A stretch of DNA of 64,000 nt. Source: Sphingobacteriales bacterium (GTDB taxonomy: Bacteria; Bacteroidota; Bacteroidia; Chitinophagales; JADIYW01). A program made the position numbers and the translations under genes. Positions 18,875-28,806 of the stretch are shown here, piece by piece. The stretch lies in contig CP064984.1 in NCBI GenBank assembly GCA_016699615.1, positions 1,612,001 to 1,676,000 of the forward strand, in the 5' to 3' direction. The stretch's first letter is position 1. Every line of letters starts with the position of its first letter. The notes below the pieces were generated by a model. It searched no databases. It worked only from the letters and a program-made list of their open reading frames with translations, and was not told where the DNA came from.

Positions 18875-19300
18875 ATGGAATTGAAAGAAGTAATTTCCGT
18901 GACTGGCGTGTCAGGATTAAAAAAATTGGTAGCAAACAGAAATGATGGTCTTATTTTATCTGATTTAGATGGTGCAAATAAGAAATTCTTTTCTTCTAGA
19001 GTATATATGTTCTCTCCTTTAGATAACATATCAATATACACTGATGAAGACATGGTAAGTGTAGCAGAAGTGCTTTGGAAAATGAAAGTTGCTAATGATA
19101 CAACACCAATCATAGATGCAAATGCAAGCAATCAAGAATTGAGCACATACTTTTCTAGTGTTTTACCAAACTATGATAAGGAGAAAGTAAAAATAAGCGA
19201 CATCAAGAAGTTAATTAGATGGTTTGGTATATTGATTACGTTTGATATTATCAAAAATCCTGAGCAGGAAGCACAACAAGAAACAAAAGAAGAAGCATAA
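18875..19300 (+). CDS. DUF5606 family protein
   Basis: 141 residues, cytoplasmic. The opening MELKEVISVTGVSGLKKLV, the SLDNISIYT-like strand and a helical middle match the Bacteroidota-specific DUF5606 family. No biochemical role is established. The C-terminus is acidic (Glu/Gln-rich). It lies 15 bases before the M3 peptidase and is probably co-transcribed. ATG at 18875 follows two TAnnTTTG octamers. Confidence 0.8.
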   Translation: MELKEVISVTGVSGLKKLVANRNDGLILSDLDGANKKFFSSRVYMFSPLDNISIYTDEDMVSVAEVLWKMKVANDTTPIIDANASNQELSTYFSSVLPNYDKEKVKISDIKKLIRWFGILITFDIIKNPEQEAQQETKEEA

Positions 19301-19315
19301 TACTGAAAACATTAC

Positions 19316-21028
19316 ATGGCACAGATTGTAGAAAGAAATAAGAGAAAATACTATCCAGAAGATTTCATATTTACTGATTGGAATTCTATTGAAAGTTATT
19401 ATAGTGAATTAGAACGAACAGAAATTAGTTCTTTAGATACACTTATGAAATTTATTGAGCAAAGAAGCGAAATTGATAAGATTGTAGAAGAAGAATATAG
19501 ATGGAGATATGTACGCATGACTTGCGATACGGAAAACGAAAGCTATAAAGAACAATATGAAGCATTCATCAATGATGTAATGCCACAGTTAATGCCTGTT
19601 TCTAATCGCTTGAATTTATTAGTATATCAATCTCCATTTTTTAATGATTTAGATAGCGAAAGATTTTTTATCTATAAAAGAAGTTTGAAAAATGCTATTG
19701 AACTTTATAAAGAAGAAAATGTAGCATTGATACAACAAGAACAACTTCTTGCGCACGAATTTGGTAGCATATCTGGGCAAATGACGATTGTTCATAATGA
19801 TGAAGAATTTACATTACCACAAGCTGGCTTATTCTTACAAGAAAAAGATAGAGCTATTAGAAAAGAAGTTTATGAAAAAATAAACAATAGACGATTAGAA
19901 GATGAAGAAAAACTAAATCAATTATTTTCTGATTTAGTAAAAGTTAGGCACCAAATAGCTGTTAATGCTGGGTTTCAAAATTACAGAGATTACAAACTTG
20001 CAGAACTAGGTAGATTTGACTATGGTGTACAAGAATGTGAGGCATTTCATCTATCAATACAAGATATTATAATACCTATTGTAAATAAAATCTATACTTC
20101 AAAAAAAGGAAATTTAGGTGTAGAAACATTAAAACCTTATGATTTAGAAGTTGAAGAAACAGACCATACACCATTAAAACCATATCAATCTGAAAGAGAG
20201 TTTATAGATAAATCTATCCAATGTTTGAACAGTGTGGATGCCTATTTTGCAAACTGCATTGGTACAATGGATAAAATGGAATATTTAGATTTAAGTAGTA
20301 GAAAAGGAAAAGCACCTGGTGGTTATAATATGACAATGCCAGAGATAGGTATTCCATTTATATTTATGAATGGTGCTGGCACACACCGTGATGTAGAAGT
20401 AATGGTGCACGAAGCAGGACATGCCGTACACTCATTTTTAATGAGAGATTTGCCATATAATTTTGATGGTGATATTACTTCTGAAACTGCAGAATTAGCA
20501 TCTATGAGTATGGAGTTTTTTACTTATGATGGATTGCAAGCTTTTTATTCTGAAGAAGAAAAAGCCAGAGCAATACAATCGCATTTAAAAGGAACAATTT
20601 CTATGCTTCCTTGGATTGCCTTAATTGATAAATTCCAGCATTGGATATACACACATCCAGAACACACTGTTGAGGAAAGAACACAAACATGGAATGCAAT
20701 GCACCAACAATTATCTAGTGATGTGATTGATTGGAGCGCTTATCAAAATTATAGAAACGCAATTTGGCAAAAGCAACTACATTTATTTGAAGTTCCTTTC
20801 TATTATATTGAATATGGTATTGCGCAACTAGGTGCAATTGCCATGTACAAAAATTATTGTGAAAACAAGCATAAAACTATTGCTGAATATAAATCTGCAT
20901 TGAGTTTAGGTTATACAAAAACGATACCTGATGTATACAAAGCAGCTGGAATTTCTTTTAATTTCTCTAGTACATATGTATCAGAATTAGCTTCTTTTAT
21001 CTTGTCTAAAATAGAAATGCCTAGCTAA
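19316..21028 (+). CDS. M3 family oligoendopeptidase (PepF-like)
   Basis: 570 residues. A cytoplasmic zinc metallopeptidase that cuts short peptides. Seen: an N-terminal helical domain, the GRKGKAPGGYN-type block (here SSRKGKAPGGYN), and the zinc motif HEAGH at 365-369 within MVHEAGHAVHSFLM, followed by the third ligand region ETAELASMSMEFF. The length matches family members of about 560-600. It follows DUF5606 by 15 bases. A perfect 9-bp hairpin overlaps its stop codon (21017-21040). Confidence 0.93.
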   Translation: MAQIVERNKRKYYPEDFIFTDWNSIESYYSELERTEISSLDTLMKFIEQRSEIDKIVEEEYRWRYVRMTCDTENESYKEQYEAFINDVMPQLMPVSNRLNLLVYQSPFFNDLDSERFFIYKRSLKNAIELYKEENVALIQQEQLLAHEFGSISGQMTIVHNDEEFTLPQAGLFLQEKDRAIRKEVYEKINNRRLEDEEKLNQLFSDLVKVRHQIAVNAGFQNYRDYKLAELGRFDYGVQECEAFHLSIQDIIIPIVNKIYTSKKGNLGVETLKPYDLEVEETDHTPLKPYQSEREFIDKSIQCLNSVDAYFANCIGTMDKMEYLDLSSRKGKAPGGYNMTMPEIGIPFIFMNGAGTHRDVEVMVHEAGHAVHSFLMRDLPYNFDGDITSETAELASMSMEFFTYDGLQAFYSEEEKARAIQSHLKGTISMLPWIALIDKFQHWIYTHPEHTVEERTQTWNAMHQQLSSDVIDWSAYQNYRNAIWQKQLHLFEVPFYYIEYGIAQLGAIAMYKNYCENKHKTIAEYKSALSLGYTKTIPDVYKAAGISFNFSSTYVSELASFILSKIEMPS

Positions 21029-21040
21029 ATTGCTAGGCAT
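21017..21040. terminator. Hairpin over the M3 peptidase stop codon
   Basis: ATGCCTAGC, loop TAAATT, GCTAGGCAT: a perfect 9-bp stem between two convergent genes. It lacks a proper T run on either strand, so termination is possible but not well supported. Confidence 0.35.
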
Positions 21041-21063
21041 TAAAAAATAAATTTTACAAGATA

Positions 21064-22059
21064 TTATCCTATTAAGTTATTATTTAAAAGATATTCTCCA
21101 ATTTGTACAGCATTTGTTGCAGCACCTTTTCTTAAATTGTCTGCTACAATCCAAAGGTTTAATGTTTTTGCTTGAGTTTCATCTCTTCTAATTCTACCAA
21201 CAAATACTTCGTCTTTACCATGAGCATTCATAGGCATTGGATAGATTTGGTTTGCATCATCATTTTCTACAATAACACCTGTAGAGTTTTCTAATATCTG
21301 ACGAACTTCTGCTAAATCAAATTCATTTTCAAACTCAATATTTACACTTTCGCTATGTCCGCCCATTACAGGAATTCTTACAGTAGTTGCTGTTACTTTG
21401 ATATTATCATCTCGCATAATTTTGCAAGTTTCTTTTATCATCTTCATTTCTTCCTTAGTGTAGCCATTGTCTTGAAAAACATCAATCTGTGGAATTACGT
21501 TTAAGTCAATTTTATATTTATACGCCATTTCTTCAGAACTTCCATTTGCTCTTTCGTTCATCAATTGGTCTACTGCTTTTTTCCCAGTTCCTGTTACACT
21601 TTGGTAAGTTGAAACAACTACTCTTTTAATTTTATATTTTAAATGTAATGGATTCAAAACTACTACCATTTGAATAGTAGAACAGTTTGGATTTGCAATA
21701 ATTTTATCTTCTTTAGTAAGTGCGTCTGCATTAATTTCTGGAACAACTAATTTTTTAGTTGGATCCATACGCCACGCTGATGAATTATCTATTACTGTAA
21801 TGCCAGCTTCAGCAAATATAGGTGCCCATTCTTGTGATGTAGTACCACCAGCAGAGAAAAGCGCAACATCAGGTTTCATCTCTACACACTTTTGTAATGT
21901 TACAACAGTCCATTCCTTACCTTGAAATGAAATTTTCCTTCCAGCAGATTTTTCTGATGCAACTGGAATCAATTCTGTAACTGGGAAATTTCTCTCAGCT
22001 AATACGCTTAACATTTCGCCACCAACTAAACCTGTGGAGCCAACTACTGCAACTTTCAT
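21064..22059 (-). CDS. asd: Aspartate-semialdehyde dehydrogenase
   Basis: 331 residues. Reduces aspartyl phosphate to aspartate semialdehyde in the route to Lys/diaminopimelate, Thr and Met. Diaminopimelate is needed by the peptidoglycan genes later in the window. Seen: NADP-binding GSTGLVGGEM at 7-16, FSAGGTTSQEW near 68-78, the catalytic cysteine in NPNCSTIQ (Cys 126), the STYQSVTGTGKKA block and the catalytic His in VMGGHSESV. No neighbour belongs to the same pathway; it is convergent with the M3 peptidase and divergent from the lamin-tail gene. Confidence 0.96.
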   Translation of the reverse strand: MKVAVVGSTGLVGGEMLSVLAERNFPVTELIPVASEKSAGRKISFQGKEWTVVTLQKCVEMKPDVALFSAGGTTSQEWAPIFAEAGITVIDNSSAWRMDPTKKLVVPEINADALTKEDKIIANPNCSTIQMVVVLNPLHLKYKIKRVVVSTYQSVTGTGKKAVDQLMNERANGSSEEMAYKYKIDLNVIPQIDVFQDNGYTKEEMKMIKETCKIMRDDNIKVTATTVRIPVMGGHSESVNIEFENEFDLAEVRQILENSTGVIVENDDANQIYPMPMNAHGKDEVFVGRIRRDETQAKTLNLWIVADNLRKGAATNAVQIGEYLLNNNLIG

Positions 22060-22177
22060 TTTATTAAATTTTGGATAGCTAAAATAGAAGATTTTTAGGA
22101 ATTTATTCTTATCTTAATGTTATCAAACAACCTTTTTAAGAAAGTTTGCTACTATATTTATATAATTTTAAAAGAAA

Positions 22178-23967
22178 GTGTATCTATTCATTAGATTAAT
22201 ATCGTTTTTGAGCATTGTATTTATTACATTAAATGTAAGTGCGCAATTTGTAGAGCAATTCTCAGATGGTGGATTTAATTCAAATCCAAATTGGAATGGC
22301 ACTGAAGACCAATTTTCTGTAAACACTGAAAATACATTAGTATTGGCTGGTGATGTAGATGCAGGAACTGCGTATTTATCTACAGCTTCTACATTGACTG
22401 AGAATGTTTCTTATGAGTTTTATCTAAAACTTAACTTCCAACCTAGTACTCAAGATTTTGTAAGAATATATCTAATGAGTAATAATGAGGATTTATCATC
22501 AAATAATCAAGCATATTTGTTACAAATTAATGAACAAAATAGTCTTCAATTTGTTAGACAAAATGGTAATAGCTTTAATGTATTACAAACATTATTAAGC
22601 AATCAACTAAGCACAGGATTTAATGGATATATTAAAGTAACTAAGACTGGTGCGTGCAAATGGGTTTTTGCCTACAAATCTGTTTCAAGTGAAAATTATA
22701 CAATATTAGATAGCATAATTGAGAATACAAATAATTTTGACAATCATTTTTTTGGCATTTATGGTAGTTACACAATAAATAGTAAATCTCAATTCTTTTT
22801 TGATGATTTTAGTGTAGAAGCAATTGATGGTGTTAAATCTGATGCTGACACTTTCCGTATCAATAAAATTGTAGCTGATGTTAATCAAGTTAGACTTTCA
22901 TTAACAAGTAAAATTAAAAACTCAACAGAACTAAGTGCTAGTAACTTTTTAATTAATAATATTGAGGCTTTTGCATCTGTAGAAAAAATTGATGATTCTA
23001 CTTTAAGCTTAATACCAACTATTGCACTTGAAAAAATAAAATTTATACACTAACCATTAAACACTCAGATTTGTGTTCTTTTGATGCTAATTTGAATGAC
23101 TCATTGGAATTTGCAATTACAGATGTGCCTCAAAAAGATGATCTAGTAATCAATGAAGTGATGTTTAATACTGACAAAGTAGAATTTGTGGAATTCTACA
23201 ATACGACAAACAAAATGTTTCAGCTTAGAGATATTGTTTGGAAAAAATACAGTCCAATTTCTCAAATAGAAACAGAAGAAATTGAATTTTTAAATGAGAA
23301 TTATTTTATTCAACCTAATAGTTATTTCGTTTTTACAAATGATGCAACTAAATTGGTACAAGACTTTAGTAATGTTGATGCTAATAATGTAATTGAAGTT
23401 TCATTTACACCTTTAGAAGATGATGAAGATATTATTGCATTGGATAATATAGAAAAAGAAGAACTTGACAGATTAAAATACAATACAAATTTCCATTCAG
23501 GATATTTGAACGCTACAAAAAATATTTCTTTAGAAAGAATAAATCCAACAACTAAAACACAAGATAAAAACAATTGGTATTCTGCAAATAAGAATGCAGA
23601 CCATGCAACACCAACAAAAGAAAACTCAGTATTGAATGAATTAAAATTAGACAATATTGGCATACAACCTGAAGTTTTTTCTCCAGACCAAGATGGATAT
23701 AATGATGTATTAAACATTACTTATGCTTTTGACTCACCTTCTACTTTTGCAAACTTATCAATCTACAATGTAGAAGGAAGAAAAGTAAAAACAATACTAC
23801 GCAATGAGTTATTACCATCAAATGGATTTATAGTTTGGGATGGCATTGATGACAATGGTAGCAAAGCAAGTGTTGGTATTTATTTTATCATTTTTGAAAC
23901 AGTAGAAACAAACGGCAGGAAATCTGTATTCAAAGAGAAATGCGTACTTGCTACACAACTTAATTAA
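22178..23967 (+). pseudogene. Secreted lamin-tail-domain protein with T9SS-type end, frameshifted
   Basis: The first frame (22178-23053, GTG start) has a signal peptide ending NVSAQ and a beta-sandwich region starting FSDGGFNSNPNWNG. The second frame (to 23967) has a lamin-tail domain (DLVINEVMFNTDKVEFVEFYN), then a C-terminal FlgD-like/gliding-type module (FSPDQDGYNDVLNITY to GIYFIIFE). Adding one A to the AAAAAA run at 23031-23036 joins them via KNKIYTLTIK to ~596 residues. This is typical T9SS cargo that would sit on or leave the cell surface. The exact function is unknown. Confidence 0.78.
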
Positions 23968-24024
23968 TAATAATTCGCTAAACGTACATCTTATTATTGT
24001 TTTATACCTTTGTATATACCTACT

Positions 24025-25804
24025 ATGATAACTCACATTTTATTCCATTTTTTTAAGCATACACAAAAGATATTCATCTATGCTTTGTTACTTTCTTTTA
24101 TTTGTAGCATGCAAAAACAAAGGTAGCGAAACTATTGTAGAAGCAACAACTGTAAGCGATAATGAATTTAATAATACCATTAAAGAGTTAATAGCAACAG
24201 ATATCAGAAAATTAGATGCCATTGTTATTGATAGTATAAAGTATAGCAATTGGCAAGATGCAGCACAAGCAATCTACAAACAAGCAGATTATAAGCCAAT
24301 TTGGGTTGATAAAGAGGTACTAAACACAAATGGACAACAATTGTATAATTTTCTTAATAGTGCAGAATATTATGCATTACTGAAAGATAAATACAATTTT
24401 AGTAGTATAAAAAACATCTATGATTCTTTACAACACAACAAGTCAACAATAAACTATGAGCTACTCAAACAACTAGAACAACAGCTTACACAAGCATATT
24501 TGAATATTGCATTGCACCTAGACCATGGAATGTATAATGCTGGTAAAAAAGAAATTAATTCAAATTTTTGGGAATCAAAAGAACAATATATTCTTCTATT
24601 AAACAATATAATAAAAGAAAAAAATCTACTTGCTCAATTAGAAAAATTAGAGCCACAACATCCTATATATAAACGTTACAAAGAAGCATTATATCAATTT
24701 GTCTCTAAAAACAATATTCTTCCAAATGCTATAAAAGTTAGAGATTATAAATTGGATTCAGTAGGTGCAATTTCGGATGCACGTATTGCCTTAAAATATC
24801 ACCATTACTTACATGATACTTTAGTTAATAATGATTCTGCTTATATAGATGCATTAAAAAGATTTCAGAAAGATAATGGATACAAAGCAGATGCTGTATT
24901 GGGTAGCATGACAGCAAGAGCATTAGAAAGAGACAATGCACAAAAGTTTAAGTTACTTGTCATAAACGCAGATCGTTGGAGAGCAAACAAAGAAAATTAT
25001 AAAGACGATAGTAAATATGTTTGGGTTAATTTGCCATCGTACAAACTACGTGTAGTACACCAAGATACCATTGTAAAAGAAAAAAATGTAGTAATTGGCA
25101 AAGCAAATGGAAAGAATTCAACACCAGAAATCATTAGTGCGATAGATAAAATTGTATTATGGCCAACATGGAGCGTACCACAATCTATCATTAAGCATGA
25201 GATGAAAAGCTTTAAAGGATATAAGGTTATAAAAAATGGCAGCTACACACAAGTTATTCAACCACCAGGATATAGAAATGCTTTAGGTACTGTAAAAATA
25301 TTATTTCCGAACAAACATTCTGTGTACATACACGATACGCCTACCAAATATTTATTTAATTCTGATTATCGTTCGCATAGCCATGGTTGCGTAAGATGCC
25401 AAGATCCATTGGAAGTTGCTTCTGCATTAATGCAATTAGATACATTTAAGTTTGACTATGATTCTTTGATAAGATTGAGAGATAAAAAAATTGCAACAAA
25501 ACAATTTACACTCAAAAACCCAATTTCTGTATATTTACAATACTATACAGCAGAAGCAGATTGGAGTGGCAATCTAAAGTTTTTTCCTGATGTCTATAAA
25601 AAAGATGAAGAGATAATTAATGTATTATTTAATAATGCAATATATAACAAACCAGCAATAAAGCAAGAACCAAAAAAAGACAGCACGCAAAGTGTAACTC
25701 TAAATGCTAAAAAAGAAATAAAAAAAGATACACTAGTAAAAAATAAAAACAATGATAGTGTAACCCAACCAGAAACTATCCAAAACGATAGCACAGAATT
25801 ATAA
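24025..25804 (+). CDS. L,D-transpeptidase family lipoprotein (YcbB-like)
   Basis: Forms 3-3 crosslinks in peptidoglycan in the periplasm. Seen: an N-terminal helical domain, a peptidoglycan-binding-like region (SAYIDALKRFQKDNGYKADAV and VLGSMTARAL), and the YkuD domain with IHDTPTKYLF then the catalytic SHGCVRCQDP (Cys in GCVR). A Lys/Asn-rich tail follows. The open frame begins at 24080 with MLCYFLLFVACKNKG, short for a lipoprotein signal. Upstream ATG at 24025 gives MITHILFHFF and KIFIYALLLSFI in another frame; dropping one base near 24094-24108 joins it to the lipobox. TACCTTTG at 24005-24012 just before 24025 supports the longer form. Confidence 0.85.
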
Positions 25805-26051
25805 ATGAATAAAGACAGACAAATTAATAATTGACTTTTTGCAATTTTTTTCATCAAGGGAAAAAGTTGAATAATAATATCAAACAATAAATTACAATTA
25901 AAATAAAATGGATAATTATTTGCTAAGTAAATGTTGTAACTAAAATAACAACTTGATTGTTAATTAGTATATATAACATTAATAAAATCATGCATTCTAA
26001 TTCTATTTTTTATATTAAATAATGTATCTTGTAACTAAATTATAAATTTGA

Positions 26052-27215
26052 ATGTCTAATAATAAGTTAGAAGCTCCAATGCATAAAACTTGGCTGAGAC
26101 TGAAGAAAAACAAGCCAGCCATTTTTAGTTTATATACAATTATTATTGCTATTATATTGGCAATCATTGCACCACTTATATCATCAGATAGCACACCAAA
26201 TGCTGACGATCAAGTATTGGAATTGAACAATCAATCGCCAGGTTTTTCTATACAAATGTTGTTAATTCCAAAAAACAACGAAATAGAAAAATCTAATATT
26301 TTTAAAACAATAGTGAGTGGCAAAGAAAATCCTTACAAAATGGTGCCTATCCAAAGTTATAAATTTGAAGGCAAAACAATTGTAGCACAGATTTATGTTG
26401 GAGCAGATAGAACACCAGAAACAAAAATATTTAATCTTGGAGAAATAATTCCTGATAAAAGCAAGCTATCAACATTATCTCAAGACCAATTAGAAAAATT
26501 AATTAAAGACAAGTACATTATCAAAAAGAAATACATACTTGGTACAGATGCTTACGGTAGAGATATTTTGAGTAGATTACTTTTAGGTATCAGAGTATCA
26601 CTCACTGTTGGTTTAGTTGCAGTATTAATTTCATTAACCATTGGAATCTTCTTAGGTTCAATTGCAGGTTATTATAGAGGTTGGTTAGATAATGTAATTA
26701 TGTGGTTGATAAATGTTATTTGGTCTATACCTACCATATTATTAGCCATGGCAATACGTTTTGCTATTGGCGATAAAATCAATCCATTTTTGGCAATATT
26801 TATTGCCGTTGGCTTATCGATGTGGGTAGAAGTAGCACGTATGGTGCGCGGACAAGTACTCAGCGTAAGAGAAATGGAATACATACAAGCCTCAAAAAGC
26901 TTAGGATACAACGACTTCAGAACAATATTGAGACATATACTTCCAAATATTATTGGACCAATTTTGGTAGTTGCTGCCGCAGATTTTGCATCAGCTATCT
27001 TAATAGAAGCTGGTTTAAGTTTTATAGGATTAGGTGTTAAACCACCTACGCCAAGTTGGGGCTCTATGCTTAACGAACATAGAGTATATCTCACGTCAAA
27101 CAAAGCATTCTTAGCATTAGCACCAGGTGTTTGCATTATGATATTAGTACTTGCATTCAACTTATTAGGCAGTGGACTACGAGACGCATTTGATGTAAAA
27201 GGACAAAATGTTTAA
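26052..27215 (+). CDS. ABC transporter permease, OppC/DppC-type
   Basis: 387 residues. Inner-membrane permease of a peptide/nickel-type ABC importer. Seen: an N-terminal segment and TM1 (about 26-46), a long periplasmic insert with MLLIPKNNEI, then LGTDAYGRDILSRLL (the usual OppC motif) at about 167-181. The EAA loop (EYIQASKSLGYNDFRTILRH) lies before the last helices, and GLSFIGLGVKPPTPSWG follows. The matching OppB permease, binding protein and ATPases are not in the window. The stop overlaps the start of the following GT-C-like gene by eight bases. Confidence 0.9.
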   Translation: MSNNKLEAPMHKTWLRLKKNKPAIFSLYTIIIAIILAIIAPLISSDSTPNADDQVLELNNQSPGFSIQMLLIPKNNEIEKSNIFKTIVSGKENPYKMVPIQSYKFEGKTIVAQIYVGADRTPETKIFNLGEIIPDKSKLSTLSQDQLEKLIKDKYIIKKKYILGTDAYGRDILSRLLLGIRVSLTVGLVAVLISLTIGIFLGSIAGYYRGWLDNVIMWLINVIWSIPTILLAMAIRFAIGDKINPFLAIFIAVGLSMWVEVARMVRGQVLSVREMEYIQASKSLGYNDFRTILRHILPNIIGPILVVAAADFASAILIEAGLSFIGLGVKPPTPSWGSMLNEHRVYLTSNKAFLALAPGVCIMILVLAFNLLGSGLRDAFDVKGQNV

Positions 27216-28806
27216 GGTAAAAGATAGATACATTTTTCTGTTTTTTTGGATAATAATATTTGTGATTTATTATCCAGCAAAAGATGCAAAATTTATTAAT
27301 GATTCATTTTATTACTTTGCAAAAATACAACAAGAAGGGTTTGCAGGAATATGGGATTCATATAATATAATTTTCAATTTTCAATTACCATGTTTTTTAT
27401 ACTATGTATTCTACAAGATTTTTGGATTACATTATTTAGGTTGGCATATTCTATTTTCCTTATTGCATGTAGCCAATGCATATCTATGGTATCATTTTAT
27501 ATTAAAATCATTTAATGGAATAAAGAAATATCAAATAATTATTGCGTCATATTTATTTCTAATAGCACCATTCCAAACAGAAGTTGTAGCTTGGGGCGCA
27601 ACATTACATTATCTTCTAATCGTTTTTTTCTTAATCTCATGTTTATTATTGTTAAAAAAATATTCTGATGCTGAGAAGACAAAATACCTTATCTTATTTC
27701 ATCTGTCATTTTTTTGTTCGCTGTTTTGTTTTGAGCAAGCATTCTTATTTCCAATACTATTTTCGATATACTATTTTGTTACATTAGAGAATAAGGATCA
27801 TAAAGGATTTGCATTAAAAATATTATTGCCAAATATTTTAATGATAGCATTTTATATTTCGCTTACAAAAATGATATATGGTGTATATATTGCTCATTAT
27901 GGCAAAGATGTACATACAAATTTAGACATATATAAAATCTACAATACATTTGTTTTGTATTTATATAAATATATACTATTATTTAGATATTTGCCAGAAC
28001 AAATTAAAATACTTTTAGAACAAGAATGGTGTAAAATATTTTTTCTAATAATTATAGTCATCATACTGTTCTTATCGCTAAGAAACAAAACATACAGAAA
28101 GCTATTATCATTCTTAATACTTTCTTATGGTTTAATGATAGTGCCAGTATTAAACTTAGATACAAGTTTTAAATTTGAAATACAAAGCGATAGGTATGGG
28201 TACCTACCATCAATATTTGCATATAGCCTATTAATATTCATGGTATTTTCTGTAATAAAAGAAAAATTTGCAATTGTATTATTTGTAATTATGATTACAA
28301 TAAATATGTTTTTTCTCATTCCTACAATTGATAAATGGAATAAGGCAGGAAAATATGCAATAGAATTACTAAAAAATTACCCATTATCAAAAAATCAGAA
28401 AGCATATATTCTAAATTTGCCTGATAATTATCAAGGTGCGTATATGTTTAGAAATAGTTTAGATTATGGTTTGCATCTATATAAAGATGAAGGTTATAAT
28501 TTTGAAAAAATAAGAAAATTAGCACAGATAAATATTTTTAGTAATAAAAATGAAACAGAAACAATAAAAATGGCTGACAGAACCTACCAAGTAACAAATA
28601 TTGGAGTTGGAAAATGGTATTATAGGAATGGCGCTGGAGCTACAAACGTAGATAATGATAACTATTCTATGGTTTTTGATGAATGGTTAAATAGATATAA
28701 ACTTACAATAAAAGAAAAAACAAAAGACACTATTTTTGTATTGCAATGCGCTGGCACACAATGGAAAATTATTGATACAATACCAAATAATATAAGTGAA
28801 GAATAA
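27208..28806 (+). CDS. Multi-spanning membrane protein, GT-C-like, tandem copy 1
   Basis: 532 residues with roughly ten membrane helices in the first ~380, then a soluble C-terminal domain. Seen: FINDSFYYFAKIQ near the first loop (acidic residue where GT-C enzymes bind lipid phosphate), QTEVVAWGATLHY, and FEIQSDRYGYLPSIFAY. That last stretch resembles the SERYLYLPS-type block of TMTC-like mannosyltransferases. The C-terminal part carries a WYYRNGAGATNVDNDNY motif shared with the next gene. It probably transfers or modifies sugars on lipid-linked or protein substrates (inference). No named family. Confidence 0.65.
   Translation: MFKVKDRYIFLFFWIIIFVIYYPAKDAKFINDSFYYFAKIQQEGFAGIWDSYNIIFNFQLPCFLYYVFYKIFGLHYLGWHILFSLLHVANAYLWYHFILKSFNGIKKYQIIIASYLFLIAPFQTEVVAWGATLHYLLIVFFLISCLLLLKKYSDAEKTKYLILFHLSFFCSLFCFEQAFLFPILFSIYYFVTLENKDHKGFALKILLPNILMIAFYISLTKMIYGVYIAHYGKDVHTNLDIYKIYNTFVLYLYKYILLFRYLPEQIKILLEQEWCKIFFLIIIVIILFLSLRNKTYRKLLSFLILSYGLMIVPVLNLDTSFKFEIQSDRYGYLPSIFAYSLLIFMVFSVIKEKFAIVLFVIMITINMFFLIPTIDKWNKAGKYAIELLKNYPLSKNQKAYILNLPDNYQGAYMFRNSLDYGLHLYKDEGYNFEKIRKLAQINIFSNKNETETIKMADRTYQVTNIGVGKWYYRNGAGATNVDNDNYSMVFDEWLNRYKLTIKEKTKDTIFVLQCAGTQWKIIDTIPNNISEE

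Noticed and set aside
26672..27160. 162-codon minus-strand ORF
   Set aside because: It is the antisense shadow of the OppC-type permease, with no start context or family match.
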